Part shown: positions 15,542-23,788 of the stretch, in pieces
Layout: each line of letters starts with the position of its first letter
How positions within the stretch are numbered: position 1 is the first letter of the stretch
Origin: Deltaproteobacteria bacterium
GTDB lineage: Bacteria > Desulfobacterota > Desulfarculia > Adiutricales > JAGVGV01
Length of the DNA: 32,569 nt
NCBI GenBank assembly: GCA_015233515.1
Contig: JADFXS010000011.1
Coordinates: 1 to 32,569 of the forward strand
Direction: 5' to 3'
Notes under the pieces: model-generated
Told to the model about the DNA's origin: nothing
What the model saw: the letters and a program-made list of their open reading frames with translations, nothing else
The model's database searches: none
Program-made: the position numbers and the translations under genes

Positions 15542-15579
15542 AACGACGCTGTAAGCCGCGAGAGCGGCGTTTTTATTTC
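15542..15579 (+). terminator. Intrinsic terminator between the oxidoreductase gene and lpxB
   Basis: Two alternative stems end at the same T-tract. One is a compact GCCGC-GAGA-GCGGC hairpin with a GNRA-type tetraloop (15555-15568). The other is a longer AACGACGCT/AGCGGCGTT stem with one mismatch (15542-15550 with 15563-15571). Both run into GTTTTTATTT. This is the clearest terminator in the window. Confidence 0.65.
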
Positions 15580-15630
15580 CGGGTTTTCAATCCCATGATA
15601 TTTTGGGGAAGTGTTATCACTTTGCGCAGA

Positions 15631-15672
15631 CCGGCGAGCGCATCCCCGCGGCTCGCGGCGGGGAACTTCATT
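15631..15672 (+). repeat. Palindromic repeat copy C
   Basis: The head CCGGCGAGCG is identical to copy B. The core forms a CCCCGC/GCGGGG stem (15644-15649 with 15658-15663), followed by GAACTTCATT. It lies 32 bases ahead of the lpxB start. Confidence 0.6.
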
Positions 15673-15703
15673 TTTTAGGCGTATTTAATATGGTTATCGT
15701 GAC

Positions 15704-16882
15704 ATGTCTCGGGTAATGATCGTTGCCGGTGAAGCTTCCGGCGATTTACACGGCGCCAACCTCGTAACCGCGACAAAGACCATGGCTCCGGATGTGGAAT
15801 TTTATGGTATGGGCGGAACTCGCCTCGCGGCGGCGGGGGTCGAATTGTTTTTTGACCTGGAACACATGGCGTTGATGGGGATCACCGAGGTTATTTCCAG
15901 CCTTAACCGAGTCTGGTCCACTCTTAAGACCCTACGGAATTCTCTTGAACAGGAAAAACCCGCCGCCCTGGTTCTGATCGATTATCCTGATTTTAACTTG
16001 CGATTGGCCAAGGCGGCCCGAGCTGTGGGAGTCCCTGTTTTCTACTACATATGCCCGCAAATCTGGGCTTGGCGTACCGGCCGGATTCGCCTAATGGAAC
16101 AATGGGTGGACCGTCGGGTGGTAGTTTTTCCATTCGAGGTGGAATTTTATAATCGTCACGGCCTGACCGCTGACTTTGTCGGGCATCCTTTGTTAGATAT
16201 CATGGCCCCGCCTCGGCCCAAGACCGAAGTCAAGGAAGAGTTAGGCTTTGATCCCGATCAGGAAATGCTTCTTCTCATGCCCGGCAGTCGTAAGCATCTG
16301 GTCGCGCAACTCCTGCCCATCATGTTACAAGCCGCGGCAATGATCCGCTCAAAGCGGCCATCATTGACCTTGGCTCTTGCCCGGGCGGAAACCATGCCCG
16401 ACAGCTTTTTAGCGCCTTTTTTAAGCCAAGCGCCGGATGATTTAAAGATCATTTCCGGTCGGCCTCACGACCTGCAAAACGCCGCGGACGTGGCCTTGGT
16501 GGCTTCGGGGACCGCAACTCTGGAAACAGCCTTGATGTTGACGCCCATGGTTGTAGTTTACAGAATGAATTATTTGAGTTACTTACTGGGACGTCTTCTG
16601 GTCCGCACCGATCATGTGGCCATGGCCAACCTGATAGCCGCGGAACGGGTTGTTCCGGAATTGATTCAAGGTGAGGTCTACCCGGGCCGAATCGCATCCG
16701 AACTCTTGAAAATACTTGAATCGCCGGAGATTCGAGCGGGCATGGTGCTAAAATTGAATCGGATCAGAGACAGGTTAGGGAAGCCGGGAGCCAGTCGGCG
16801 GGCGGCGGAATTGTTATTACTTACTATAAACCGAGGGGCTGGAAAATTGATGACCGGCCCCGTCGAGACTGGTGTGATTTGA
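15704..16882 (+). CDS. lpxB: Lipid-A-disaccharide synthase LpxB
   Basis: The 392-residue GT19-family glycosyltransferase is of normal length. The N-terminal signature is GEASGDLHGANL (from residue 8), with FYGMGGTRLAAAGVE, the ALMGITEVI segment, and the conserved YYICPQIWAWRTGR and VGHPLLD blocks. The C-terminal nucleotide-binding half has LLMPGSRKHL and ASGTATLETAL. LpxB condenses UDP-2,3-diacylglucosamine with lipid X at the inner face of the membrane. It follows a terminator and a repeat, so it may start a separate transcription unit with msbA, which begins three bases after its stop. Confidence 0.95.
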   Translation: MSRVMIVAGEASGDLHGANLVTATKTMAPDVEFYGMGGTRLAAAGVELFFDLEHMALMGITEVISSLNRVWSTLKTLRNSLEQEKPAALVLIDYPDFNLRLAKAARAVGVPVFYYICPQIWAWRTGRIRLMEQWVDRRVVVFPFEVEFYNRHGLTADFVGHPLLDIMAPPRPKTEVKEELGFDPDQEMLLLMPGSRKHLVAQLLPIMLQAAAMIRSKRPSLTLALARAETMPDSFLAPFLSQAPDDLKIISGRPHDLQNAADVALVASGTATLETALMLTPMVVVYRMNYLSYLLGRLLVRTDHVAMANLIAAERVVPELIQGEVYPGRIASELLKILESPEIRAGMVLKLNRIRDRLGKPGASRRAAELLLLTINRGAGKLMTGPVETGVI

Positions 16883-16885
16883 CCC

Positions 16886-18634
16886 ATGATATATCTTAAA
16901 CGTTTATTGGTGCTGATCAGGCCGCATTGGTGGCGTCTGTTCCTGGCCATGATCTGTATGGGGATGGTGGCCGCGTCCACCTCGGCGGTCGCCTATCTGA
17001 TAAAACCTTTGCTGGATGAAGTTTTTATCGCTCGAGATGTGGATAAACTCAAGCTCATCCCGGGCGCGGTCTTGATAATTTATTTGCTGAAGGGTTTTTT
17101 CTACTTTGGCCAATCCTACTCGATGAACTACGTAGGCATGACCATCGTCAATGATCTGCGGGTCCGGCTGTATAGCCACATGCAAATCATGTCTCTATCT
17201 TTTTTTCATAAAAATTCCAGCGGTTCCCTCATCAGTCGACTGCTCAACGACGTCAGCCTCATCCAGTCGGCCGTGACCACCGTGGTGACCGGCGCCATCA
17301 TGGATGCTTTCACCATAGTCGGCTTGATGTTCGTTATTTTCTATCGGGACTGGAAACTGGCCATCATCGGGCTTTTTGTTTTACCTTTAGCAGTCTATCC
17401 TATTTACTATTTCGGTCGCCGCCTGCGATCCCTGGCGACCGACGGCCAAGTGATCATGGCTGATCTGACCGATATCTTGACGGAAACCTTCCAAGGCGTT
17501 CGCATCGTCAAGGCCTTCAACATGGAAGATTTCGAAAATTCACGATTCGCCGAAGCCTGCCGTCAGACCGTGGCTAATATCATGCGCAGCGTAAACATAC
17601 GCTCCTTTTCGTCGCAAATGATGGAGGCCCTGGGTGGACTTTGCGTGGCCGGCATAATTTGGTACGGCGGATTTAGCGTCATTCGCGGCGAATCAACCCC
17701 GGGATCGTTTATTTCTTTTATTACCGCGCTATTGCTCCTTTACGAACCGATCAAACGAGTCACCAGACTGAATGAATCCATTCAACAAGGTATTGCCGCG
17801 GCTGAACGGATTTACGACATTCTTGATCTGGAACCGGAAATAAAAGACCATGAAAAAGCTATAGTCTTACCTCCGGTCGCGGGCGAGATCGAATTCCGCG
17901 GAGTGACCTTCGGATACGAACGTGAATTGGTGTTGAAAAACATCGATCTCAAAGTCCGCCGGGGAGAAATTCTGGCGATTGTGGGCGTATCCGGCGGCGG
18001 AAAGACTACCTTGGTCAATTTGATTCCCAGGTTTCATGACGTCAAGGCCGGGGCCATTTTGATCGATGGACATGATGTCCGTGAAGTGACCATGAAAAGT
18101 CTGCGGGCTCAGGTCGGCATTGTCAGCCAGCATGTCATCCTGTTTAACGACACTATCGGGCATAATATCGCTTATGGCAGTTCGGGAAAAAGTCAGCAGG
18201 AAATTGAATCAGCGGCCCGCGCTTCATATGCGCATGATTTCATTATGGCTACTCCCTTGGGATACGATACGGTCATCGGGGAAAGAGGCGTGAGACTTTC
18301 CGGCGGAGAGCAACAACGCCTGGCCATAGCTAGAGCTCTTCTCAAAAATGCCCCTATATTAATTCTTGATGAAGCAACTTCTTCCCTGGATACGGAATCA
18401 GAACTAGCTGTTCAGGGGGCTTTGGAAAATCTGATGCGGGGACGAACTACTTTGGTTATCGCCCATCGTTTGTCAACGATACGCGACGCCGACCGCATTA
18501 TCGTAATTGCCGATGGACAGATAGTGGAAGAAGGCAACCACGAGCAACTCATGGCGATTAATGGTGAGTATCGCCGTCTTTATGAACTGCAATTCCGCTA
18601 CGACGATGAACTATCATACGGCGTTGTTGTGTGA
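16886..18634 (+). CDS. msbA: Lipid A flippase MsbA (ABC exporter)
   Basis: The 582-residue half-transporter is MsbA-like in length. A six-helix membrane domain (about residues 15-300) is fused to a nucleotide-binding domain. Walker A is GVSGGGKT (367-374), the signature is [15 protein letters not shown] (from 471), Walker B is ILILDE (491-496), and the switch histidine H527 is in VIAHRLS. MsbA flips newly made lipid A-core across the inner membrane. Position after lpxB strongly supports MsbA over other type I exporters. In many relatives waaA or lpxK follows; here a PAP2 phosphatase does, 19 bases on. Confidence 0.92.
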   Translation: MIYLKRLLVLIRPHWWRLFLAMICMGMVAASTSAVAYLIKPLLDEVFIARDVDKLKLIPGAVLIIYLLKGFFYFGQSYSMNYVGMTIVNDLRVRLYSHMQIMSLSFFHKNSSGSLISRLLNDVSLIQSAVTTVVTGAIMDAFTIVGLMFVIFYRDWKLAIIGLFVLPLAVYPIYYFGRRLRSLATDGQVIMADLTDILTETFQGVRIVKAFNMEDFENSRFAEACRQTVANIMRSVNIRSFSSQMMEALGGLCVAGIIWYGGFSVIRGESTPGSFISFITALLLLYEPIKRVTRLNESIQQGIAAAERIYDILDLEPEIKDHEKAIVLPPVAGEIEFRGVTFGYERELVLKNIDLKVRRGEILAIVGVSGGGKTTLVNLIPRFHDVKAGAILIDGHDVREVTMKSLRAQVGIVSQHVILFNDTIGHNIAYGSSGKSQQEIESAARASYAHDFIMATPLGYDTVIGERGVRLSGGEQQRLAIARALLKNAPILILDEATSSLDTESELAVQGALENLMRGRTTLVIAHRLSTIRDADRIIVIADGQIVEEGNHEQLMAINGEYRRLYELQFRYDDELSYGVVV

Positions 18635-18653
18635 GTAACAGTTCAGATCGAAG

Positions 18654-19268
18654 ATGATAAAATTGAACTCCAACTCTCACCCGACTTGCCGCCGCTTGAC
18701 GGCCTGGCTGGTTTTGGCTGGTGGTCTGGTGGCGATCATCCTTTTGGATGAGGATTTGGCCCGTCTGGTCAGAATCGGCGGACATCGCGGAGAGCTGATC
18801 GCCGGCTGGGGATACTGGCTGGGACACGGCGCGGTCGTGATTCCGCCTTTAGTGTTGTTGTGGTTGCTGAGCCGAAAACTCAATTGGACCAGGATGAAGG
18901 CCTGCGCTGGTCAGGCGGTTTGGGCTTTTGCCTTATCCGGCGTGGCCAACCAGATTTTAAAATATTTGATCGGTCGACCTCGACCTAGACTTTTGAATCA
19001 AGATATCTGGTCACCGGGGATGACCCTGGCAAGCGGATTGAACTCATTCCCTTCCGGGCATACTACCACGTCCATGGCGGTGGCTTTGATATTTTCTTTT
19101 TATTACCCTCGCGGCGCTCCTATTTTCATGCTCTGGGCGGCTTTTGTCGGCGCGGCCCGAATAGCGGGCGGCGCTCATTTTCCTTTGGATGTCCTGGCCG
19201 GCGTAGTATTGGGGCTGATGACCGGTTGGGTGGTTATTCATTGGGCCGATCGCCACCGTTTATCATGA
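18654..19268 (+). CDS. PAP2-family membrane phosphatase
   Basis: The 204-residue inner-membrane protein has about five to six helices and all three phosphatidic-acid phosphatase motifs: KYLIGRPRP, PSGHTTTS, and ARIAGGAHFPLDVLAG with the catalytic His and Asp. Likely substrates are lipid A phosphate groups (LpxE/LpxF type) or undecaprenyl pyrophosphate. The neighbour makes both plausible: it lies between msbA and an ArnT-like transferase, and its stop overlaps that gene's start as ATGA. I cannot choose between 1-phosphatase, 4'-phosphatase and undecaprenyl-pyrophosphatase activity from sequence alone. Confidence 0.85.
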   Translation: MIKLNSNSHPTCRRLTAWLVLAGGLVAIILLDEDLARLVRIGGHRGELIAGWGYWLGHGAVVIPPLVLLWLLSRKLNWTRMKACAGQAVWAFALSGVANQILKYLIGRPRPRLLNQDIWSPGMTLASGLNSFPSGHTTTSMAVALIFSFYYPRGAPIFMLWAAFVGAARIAGGAHFPLDVLAGVVLGLMTGWVVIHWADRHRLS

Positions 19269-21130
19269 AAACCAAGGACCGAAAATACAAGATGTCCTGG
19301 TCAAGCTCGAACAGGCCAGCAAGCGCTAACCTCGTGTCTGGCCATGGGGTTGGCGAGCAAAAAAAACAAGAAAGCTTTCCTTCCTTGCATGTCGAAGATT
19401 CCTCGCGGCTTGCCGTGGGGAGCTTCAATAAAAAATGGGCGGCTATCTGGTTTTTCGTGATGGTGATCGCGGCCTTCCAGTTATTTTGGGGATTGGGTGA
19501 AGTTCCTTTCATCGACCGGGACGAAGGGGAATACGCGACTGTGGCTCAATCCATGATCCAGAGAGACGATTATGTAATTCCCCATGTAAATGGCCGACCA
19601 TATTATGAAAAACCGGCCTTATATTTCTGGCTGATGACCGGGTCTTTTGCCCTTTTCGGCCAGAACGAAGCCGCGGCCCGTCTACCTTCGGCCTTGGCGG
19701 GTCTGGTTTTAGCCGGAATCATGGGATGGTTCGGAACCAGACGCGGCGGACGGGTATTTGGCCTTCTATCAGCGTTGTTTACTATTACCTCCCTGCTGAT
19801 GGCCCTTTTGGCCCGCGTGGCTTTGATGGATATGCTGCTTACGTTATGGGTATCCATGACCTTGATCTTCTTTTTTGAAGGATATATCGCTTGTTCCGGC
19901 CGCGATAGTCGTTTTTTTTGGTCGGCTTGGGCGGCCATGGGGCTGGCCTTTTTGACCAAAGGACCAGTGGGCGTTGCGGTACCGGTGCTGGTAGTCTTGG
20001 GATTGACGATATGGAACGGTAATTTGTGGCCCACCATATTGCGCTCCCAAATACCGTTGGGTTTATTGATTTTTACAGCTATAGCCGGGCCTTGGTATGG
20101 TTTGGCCTTTATGCGCGAAGGTCAAAATTTTTGGCAGGGCTTTTTTGTCAGCCAAAATATCTCCAGGTTCACGGATGTTTTATTGGGCCACGGCGCTCCT
20201 CTTTGGTTTTACTTGCCTGTTTTGATCATCGGCTGGTGGCCTTGGTCGATATTTGCCATTCCTCGGACCTATAAAGCCGTTACCGCCGGGAGAGAATCAA
20301 GAAAAAACGATCCGGACCTGGCCCTGGATTTTTTTTTAGCTAGCTGGTTACTCGGCGCGCTGCTCTTATTTTCCTTGGCTCAGACCAAACAACCCAACTA
20401 TATCCTGCCTGCCGGTCCGCCCCTGATTATGCTGGCCGCGAGATGGTGGACCGACCATTTAAGCGCGAAACCATCCGGACGATCCAATGGTTGGGGGATA
20501 GCCGCGGCGATTCTAGGGTTGGTGCTGGCGGTTGGGCTCATGGCGCTAGACACATTGTCAGTCACCGCCTATGAGAAGGCGAAAATCGCCATTAATGTGG
20601 ATGCCTTTGAATACGCTTTTCAGACGCTGGCCCCGGAACTTGGCAAGGCGCCTTTAATCATCGGCGTTTTGACCGGATTGGCGATAATAGCCGCTCTAGT
20701 CGGCCAAAATCGACGATTACCGTCGGCGACCCTGGCCGGTTTTTTAATCAGCCTCCTGATTCTGGTCAATGGGCTGTTCCACGGCGTCGCTCCGATCATG
20801 TTGGATTATTTACAGACCCCGGCTAAAACACTTTCCCTTCAAGTCGGACAGGAAATGAAATCCGGCGATTATTTAGGCACATATGGATTATACAAGCCGA
20901 CCCTCTGGTTTTACACGGGACATAACATCGAGCGGATCAAGTCCGCGGACGTGGACCAGCTGGAAACATTCCTGGCCAGGGAAAAGCGGGCATGGTTGCT
21001 TAGCCGGACCAGTTTAAAAACAAAGCTTGATCGGCAACCTCGCTTCCGGCTGTTGAAGACCGCGGGTGGATACCTGCTGGGAGACAACCAGGGTGGGGAA
21101 CGGTCCAACCAGGAGGGCCGGGGCCAGTGA
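19265..21130 (+). CDS. ArnT-like (PMT/GT83 family) membrane glycosyltransferase
   Basis: The 621-residue polytopic protein has a first membrane helix at about residues 58-75. The family catalytic loop follows (FIDRDEGEYA, residues 82-91, with acidic D86 and E87), then YYEKPALYFWL. About ten more helices complete it. GT83 enzymes move a sugar from undecaprenyl phosphate to lipid A or other acceptors in the periplasm; ArnT adds aminoarabinose. The donor sugar is unknown here, since no arn biosynthesis genes are in the window. The ATG at 19265 overlaps the PAP2 stop; the in-frame extension to 19226 is rejected. The cytoplasmic N-terminus (1-57) is unusually long, and residues about 43-55 are encoded by a palindromic repeat (copy D). 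No ATG lies between the repeat and helix 1; an in-frame GTG at 19415 within the repeat lacks a ribosome binding site. Confidence 0.82.
   Translation: MKTKDRKYKMSWSSSNRPASANLVSGHGVGEQKKQESFPSLHVEDSSRLAVGSFNKKWAAIWFFVMVIAAFQLFWGLGEVPFIDRDEGEYATVAQSMIQRDDYVIPHVNGRPYYEKPALYFWLMTGSFALFGQNEAAARLPSALAGLVLAGIMGWFGTRRGGRVFGLLSALFTITSLLMALLARVALMDMLLTLWVSMTLIFFFEGYIACSGRDSRFFWSAWAAMGLAFLTKGPVGVAVPVLVVLGLTIWNGNLWPTILRSQIPLGLLIFTAIAGPWYGLAFMREGQNFWQGFFVSQNISRFTDVLLGHGAPLWFYLPVLIIGWWPWSIFAIPRTYKAVTAGRESRKNDPDLALDFFLASWLLGALLLFSLAQTKQPNYILPAGPPLIMLAARWWTDHLSAKPSGRSNGWGIAAAILGLVLAVGLMALDTLSVTAYEKAKIAINVDAFEYAFQTLAPELGKAPLIIGVLTGLAIIAALVGQNRRLPSATLAGFLISLLILVNGLFHGVAPIMLDYLQTPAKTLSLQVGQEMKSGDYLGTYGLYKPTLWFYTGHNIERIKSADVDQLETFLAREKRAWLLSRTSLKTKLDRQPRFRLLKTAGGYLLGDNQGGERSNQEGRGQ
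19391..19430 (+). repeat. Palindromic repeat copy D, inside a coding region
   Basis: The core CCTCGCGGC-TT-GCCGTGGGG (19401-19420) pairs along nine base pairs with two G-U pairs, followed by the family tail AGCTTCAATA. It is translated in frame as part of the ArnT-like protein's N-terminus (SSRLAVGSFN). Confidence 0.65.
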
Positions 21131-22308
21131 AGAAAATTATTTTCATTTACATCGTTAAAGATATTCTGCCATCATTTTTTATCAATCTGTTGGTTTTCAC
21201 CTTTATTTTGCTCATGGGTAAAATTCTGCAACTTACCGATCTGGTGGTAGTCCGCGGTGTAAAAGCATGGACAATCATTAATTTAATGGGCATGAGTTTG
21301 CCGTTTTTTTTGTCCATGACCATCCCCATGGCCACATTATTGGCTGTTCTGATGACTTTCATGCGTTTGTCGACCGACAGTGAAATAACGGTTTTCAAAG
21401 CATCCGGGATCAGCTTATATCAATTATTGCCGCCGGTTATGTCTTTTTCCTTTGGAGCGTTTTTATTAACCGCTTATTTGACTCTGAGTCTGGTTCCGGC
21501 GGCTAATTGGGCTTTCCGTCTTGAGCTTTTGGAACTGGCCAAAGCTCGAGCCGATGTCAGCCTCAAAGAACGGGTTTTTAATGTCGGTTTTAAAAAAATG
21601 GTGATTCTGGTCAACCATATGTCCATGGATTCAGACCTTATGGAAAATATCTTTATTCAAGATGAAAGGGATCCGGAAGTCGTGAGTGTTATCGTGGCCG
21701 CCCGAGGGCGAATCGCCACGGACTCGGATCAAGGCGCTTTAATATTTCAATTGTTCGATGGTGTTATCGACCGGGTGCGCCGTGATCGACAAGCTACCGA
21801 TACCACGGATTTTATGCGCTATGAATTGAAGATGGACATCGAAGGGGAATTAGGTAACCCGGAACTGATGCAACGTAACCAGTCTGAATTGACCACCGAG
21901 GAATTATGGGCCACGGCGGAAAAATTTAAGGAACAGGGAAACGAACGATACCCGGTTTACATTATGGATGCCCATAAAAGGTATTCATTACCCATAGCGT
22001 GTCTGGTGTTTGGCCTTATAGGCGTCCCGTTGGGTGTTCAGTTTCGCATCCGCGGGCGTAATTCCGGTATTACCATAGGCTTGGCGGTTTTTCTATTTTA
22101 TTATATTTTGTTGACCGCCGGTTGGAGCCTCGGAAAAAGCATCAGCTCTCACCCGGCATTGGGCATGTGGCTTCCCGATATTCTAGTGGGCGCCTTGGGA
22201 TTGTATTTATTTCGGCAAGCCGATAAAGGTTACCCAATCAAGATGATAAACTTTCTTAACAGCGCCATTGTCAGCTTTCAAAAGGTTTGGCGTGGCTTAA
22301 GAACATGA
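21127..22308 (+). CDS. lptF: LPS export ABC permease LptF
   Basis: The 393-residue YjgP/YjgQ-family protein has three N-terminal helices, a periplasmic beta-jellyroll (about residues 135-275), and three C-terminal helices. Landmarks are the start IFIYIVKDILPSF, the TIPMATLLAVLMTFMRLSTDSEI coupling region (shown here only as a description of residues about 58-80) and FKASGISLYQLL. The late FRIRGRNSGITIGLAVFLFYY loop is also present. LptF with LptG and the ATPase LptB pulls LPS from the inner membrane toward the outer membrane. The GTG start overlaps the ArnT-like stop (GTGA 21127-21130), implying translational coupling. LptB is not in this window. Confidence 0.92.
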   Translation: MKKIIFIYIVKDILPSFFINLLVFTFILLMGKILQLTDLVVVRGVKAWTIINLMGMSLPFFLSMTIPMATLLAVLMTFMRLSTDSEITVFKASGISLYQLLPPVMSFSFGAFLLTAYLTLSLVPAANWAFRLELLELAKARADVSLKERVFNVGFKKMVILVNHMSMDSDLMENIFIQDERDPEVVSVIVAARGRIATDSDQGALIFQLFDGVIDRVRRDRQATDTTDFMRYELKMDIEGELGNPELMQRNQSELTTEELWATAEKFKEQGNERYPVYIMDAHKRYSLPIACLVFGLIGVPLGVQFRIRGRNSGITIGLAVFLFYYILLTAGWSLGKSISSHPALGMWLPDILVGALGLYLFRQADKGYPIKMINFLNSAIVSFQKVWRGLRT

Positions 22309-23384
22309 ACATTCTAGCCAAATACGTCCTGCGGGAATTTACCAAAATCTTGGCCTTGACCTTGGTCTTTTTTATATTTATTTATTTATTCGTCGATTTC
22401 TTTGAAAAAATTCACAATTTTTTAGAAGCGCGCGTAGCCTGGACTCGGGTTTTTTATTTTTTCCTGATGGCCTTACCATCAGTAATTTATTATTTATCCC
22501 CGGTCGCCATTCTGGTGGCTATCCTGATATCCATGGGTATTATGGCCCGTAATGGGGAAATCATCGCCCTTAAGGCCGCCGGCGTCAGCCTGTTTCGTTT
22601 GTCCATGCCGATTCTGATCGCCGCCGTGTTTCTAAGCGTTCTCACTTTTGTCCTGGCTGACCGCATTATCCCTCAAACGGTCAGCCAGGTTAATGAAATC
22701 TGGGCGAATGAAGTCCAAAAACATGAAGAATCTGGAACGCATATCAAGCATGATTTGTGGTTGCGAGGGGCCGAGGATATATTGAATTTTAAGACTTATA
22801 ATGAAAAATTGAAAACGGTTCAAGGAGTCGTTTATTACAGTTTTGATCAAAAATATCGGTTAGTCAGTCGCCTCGAGGCCTCTTCCGGCCGATGGGTGGA
22901 AGGGCGTTGGGAGCTTGAAAATGGATTCGTCAAAACTTTGGCTGCGGATGGAACGATTGCTGTCCGTCGGTTTGAACGGGAATTGTTCGATCTTCCGAAA
23001 TTACCCTCGCAATTTGGTCGTTTGGAAAGGGCGACCGAAGAAATGAGCTCCCATGAGTTGGCTGGCTGGATTGAAAGCATGGCCGCGGAAGGTTATGATC
23101 CTATCCGCTATGAAGTCGATCTGCAGTTTAAGTATTCGTTCCCGTTTATCTGCGTGATCATGGCCCTCATCGGTTTGCCGATCGCATTTTGGAAAGAACG
23201 GGGCAGCGGTATTGCCTTGGGTGTCGGCCTGGGTATCGGCCTGTCGTTTTGCTATTTGGTTTTTTTAGGGTTATCGAGGTCTTTGGGGTATTCCGGATTG
23301 TTGCCGCCGGTAATGGTCGCTTGGCTGCCCAACTTGATTTTTTCTCTATTGGGGTTGTATCTGTTCGCTTGCGTCAAACAATAA
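22305..23384 (+). CDS. lptG: LPS export ABC permease LptG
   Basis: The 359-residue partner of LptF has the same three-helix, jellyroll, three-helix layout. Landmarks are ILAKYVLREFTKI at the N-terminus, the coupling segment IMARNGEIIALKAAGVSL, and the C-terminal KERGSGIALGVGLGIGLSF. The ATG at 22305 overlaps the lptF stop as ATGA; the frame is open upstream to 22287, but that extension is not needed. It is the last gene of the + strand cluster and is convergent with the - strand genes that end at 23430. I saw no clear terminator in the 45 bases between. Confidence 0.92.
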   Translation: MNILAKYVLREFTKILALTLVFFIFIYLFVDFFEKIHNFLEARVAWTRVFYFFLMALPSVIYYLSPVAILVAILISMGIMARNGEIIALKAAGVSLFRLSMPILIAAVFLSVLTFVLADRIIPQTVSQVNEIWANEVQKHEESGTHIKHDLWLRGAEDILNFKTYNEKLKTVQGVVYYSFDQKYRLVSRLEASSGRWVEGRWELENGFVKTLAADGTIAVRRFERELFDLPKLPSQFGRLERATEEMSSHELAGWIESMAAEGYDPIRYEVDLQFKYSFPFICVIMALIGLPIAFWKERGSGIALGVGLGIGLSFCYLVFLGLSRSLGYSGLLPPVMVAWLPNLIFSLLGLYLFACVKQ

Positions 23385-23429
23385 CCGGTATTCCAAGGCC
23401 AGGGGAAGGCGTGGGAAGCGAAAGGGCGA

Positions 23430-23756
23430 TCAAACGTACCTGCTCCGAATCATTTTTATTCCGTCAGAATTGTAGATATTGAGGCTCAGATTTTGAATAT
23501 CGGTTCCCTTGATTTGTTCCGCAACTTGTTCGGTCAGATTATCGGCTTGTTTTAAACTTAAATCCGGCTGTCCGGCGAGCCAACGAACACCCTTGAGAAT
23601 AGACTCCGACTTGGCGGTGTCCGGTTTGGATTTGGCGCTGGTTCGTTCGTTGGTGGATGAGCCGGAGCCATGTTGGATATCCGCCGGAGTCAGGGGGATA
23701 TTATTCATCATCCCTTGGCTGGTATAGGTTTGAGTGATGCTGCGGATGTCGTTCAC
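23430..23756 (-). CDS. Small protein, 108 aa, unrecognised
   Basis: It starts with GTG (complement of 23754-23756), AAAAGGA seven bases upstream, and is the second gene behind the promoter at 24291-24319. The protein has a polar, Ser/Thr/Lys-rich first half. A helical middle (ILKGVRWLAGQPD, then LSLKQADNLTEQVAEQI) leads to a C-terminal LSLNIYNSDGIKMIRSRYV. It has no signal peptide and no membrane helix. The start MNDIRSITQTYTSQ and the RYV end resemble in style the upstream gene's protein (MKIKDLSYINSSIQ, ending GDYV). A flagellar or secretion accessory role would fit such a polar, helical protein, but no family was recognised. Confidence 0.6.
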   Translation of the reverse strand: MNDIRSITQTYTSQGMMNNIPLTPADIQHGSGSSTNERTSAKSKPDTAKSESILKGVRWLAGQPDLSLKQADNLTEQVAEQIKGTDIQNLSLNIYNSDGIKMIRSRYV

Positions 23757-23788
23757 GGATAATCCTTTTCGGTTGAATTATTCCGGGC

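Larger units (their letters stand above)
15337..15703. other. 367-base gap with two repeats flanking a terminator
   Basis: Holds repeat copies B and C, an intrinsic terminator between them, and a CGGCGA/TCGCCG inverted pair near 15357-15391. No coding frame is supported. lpxB probably needs its own promoter or readthrough. Confidence 0.55.
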
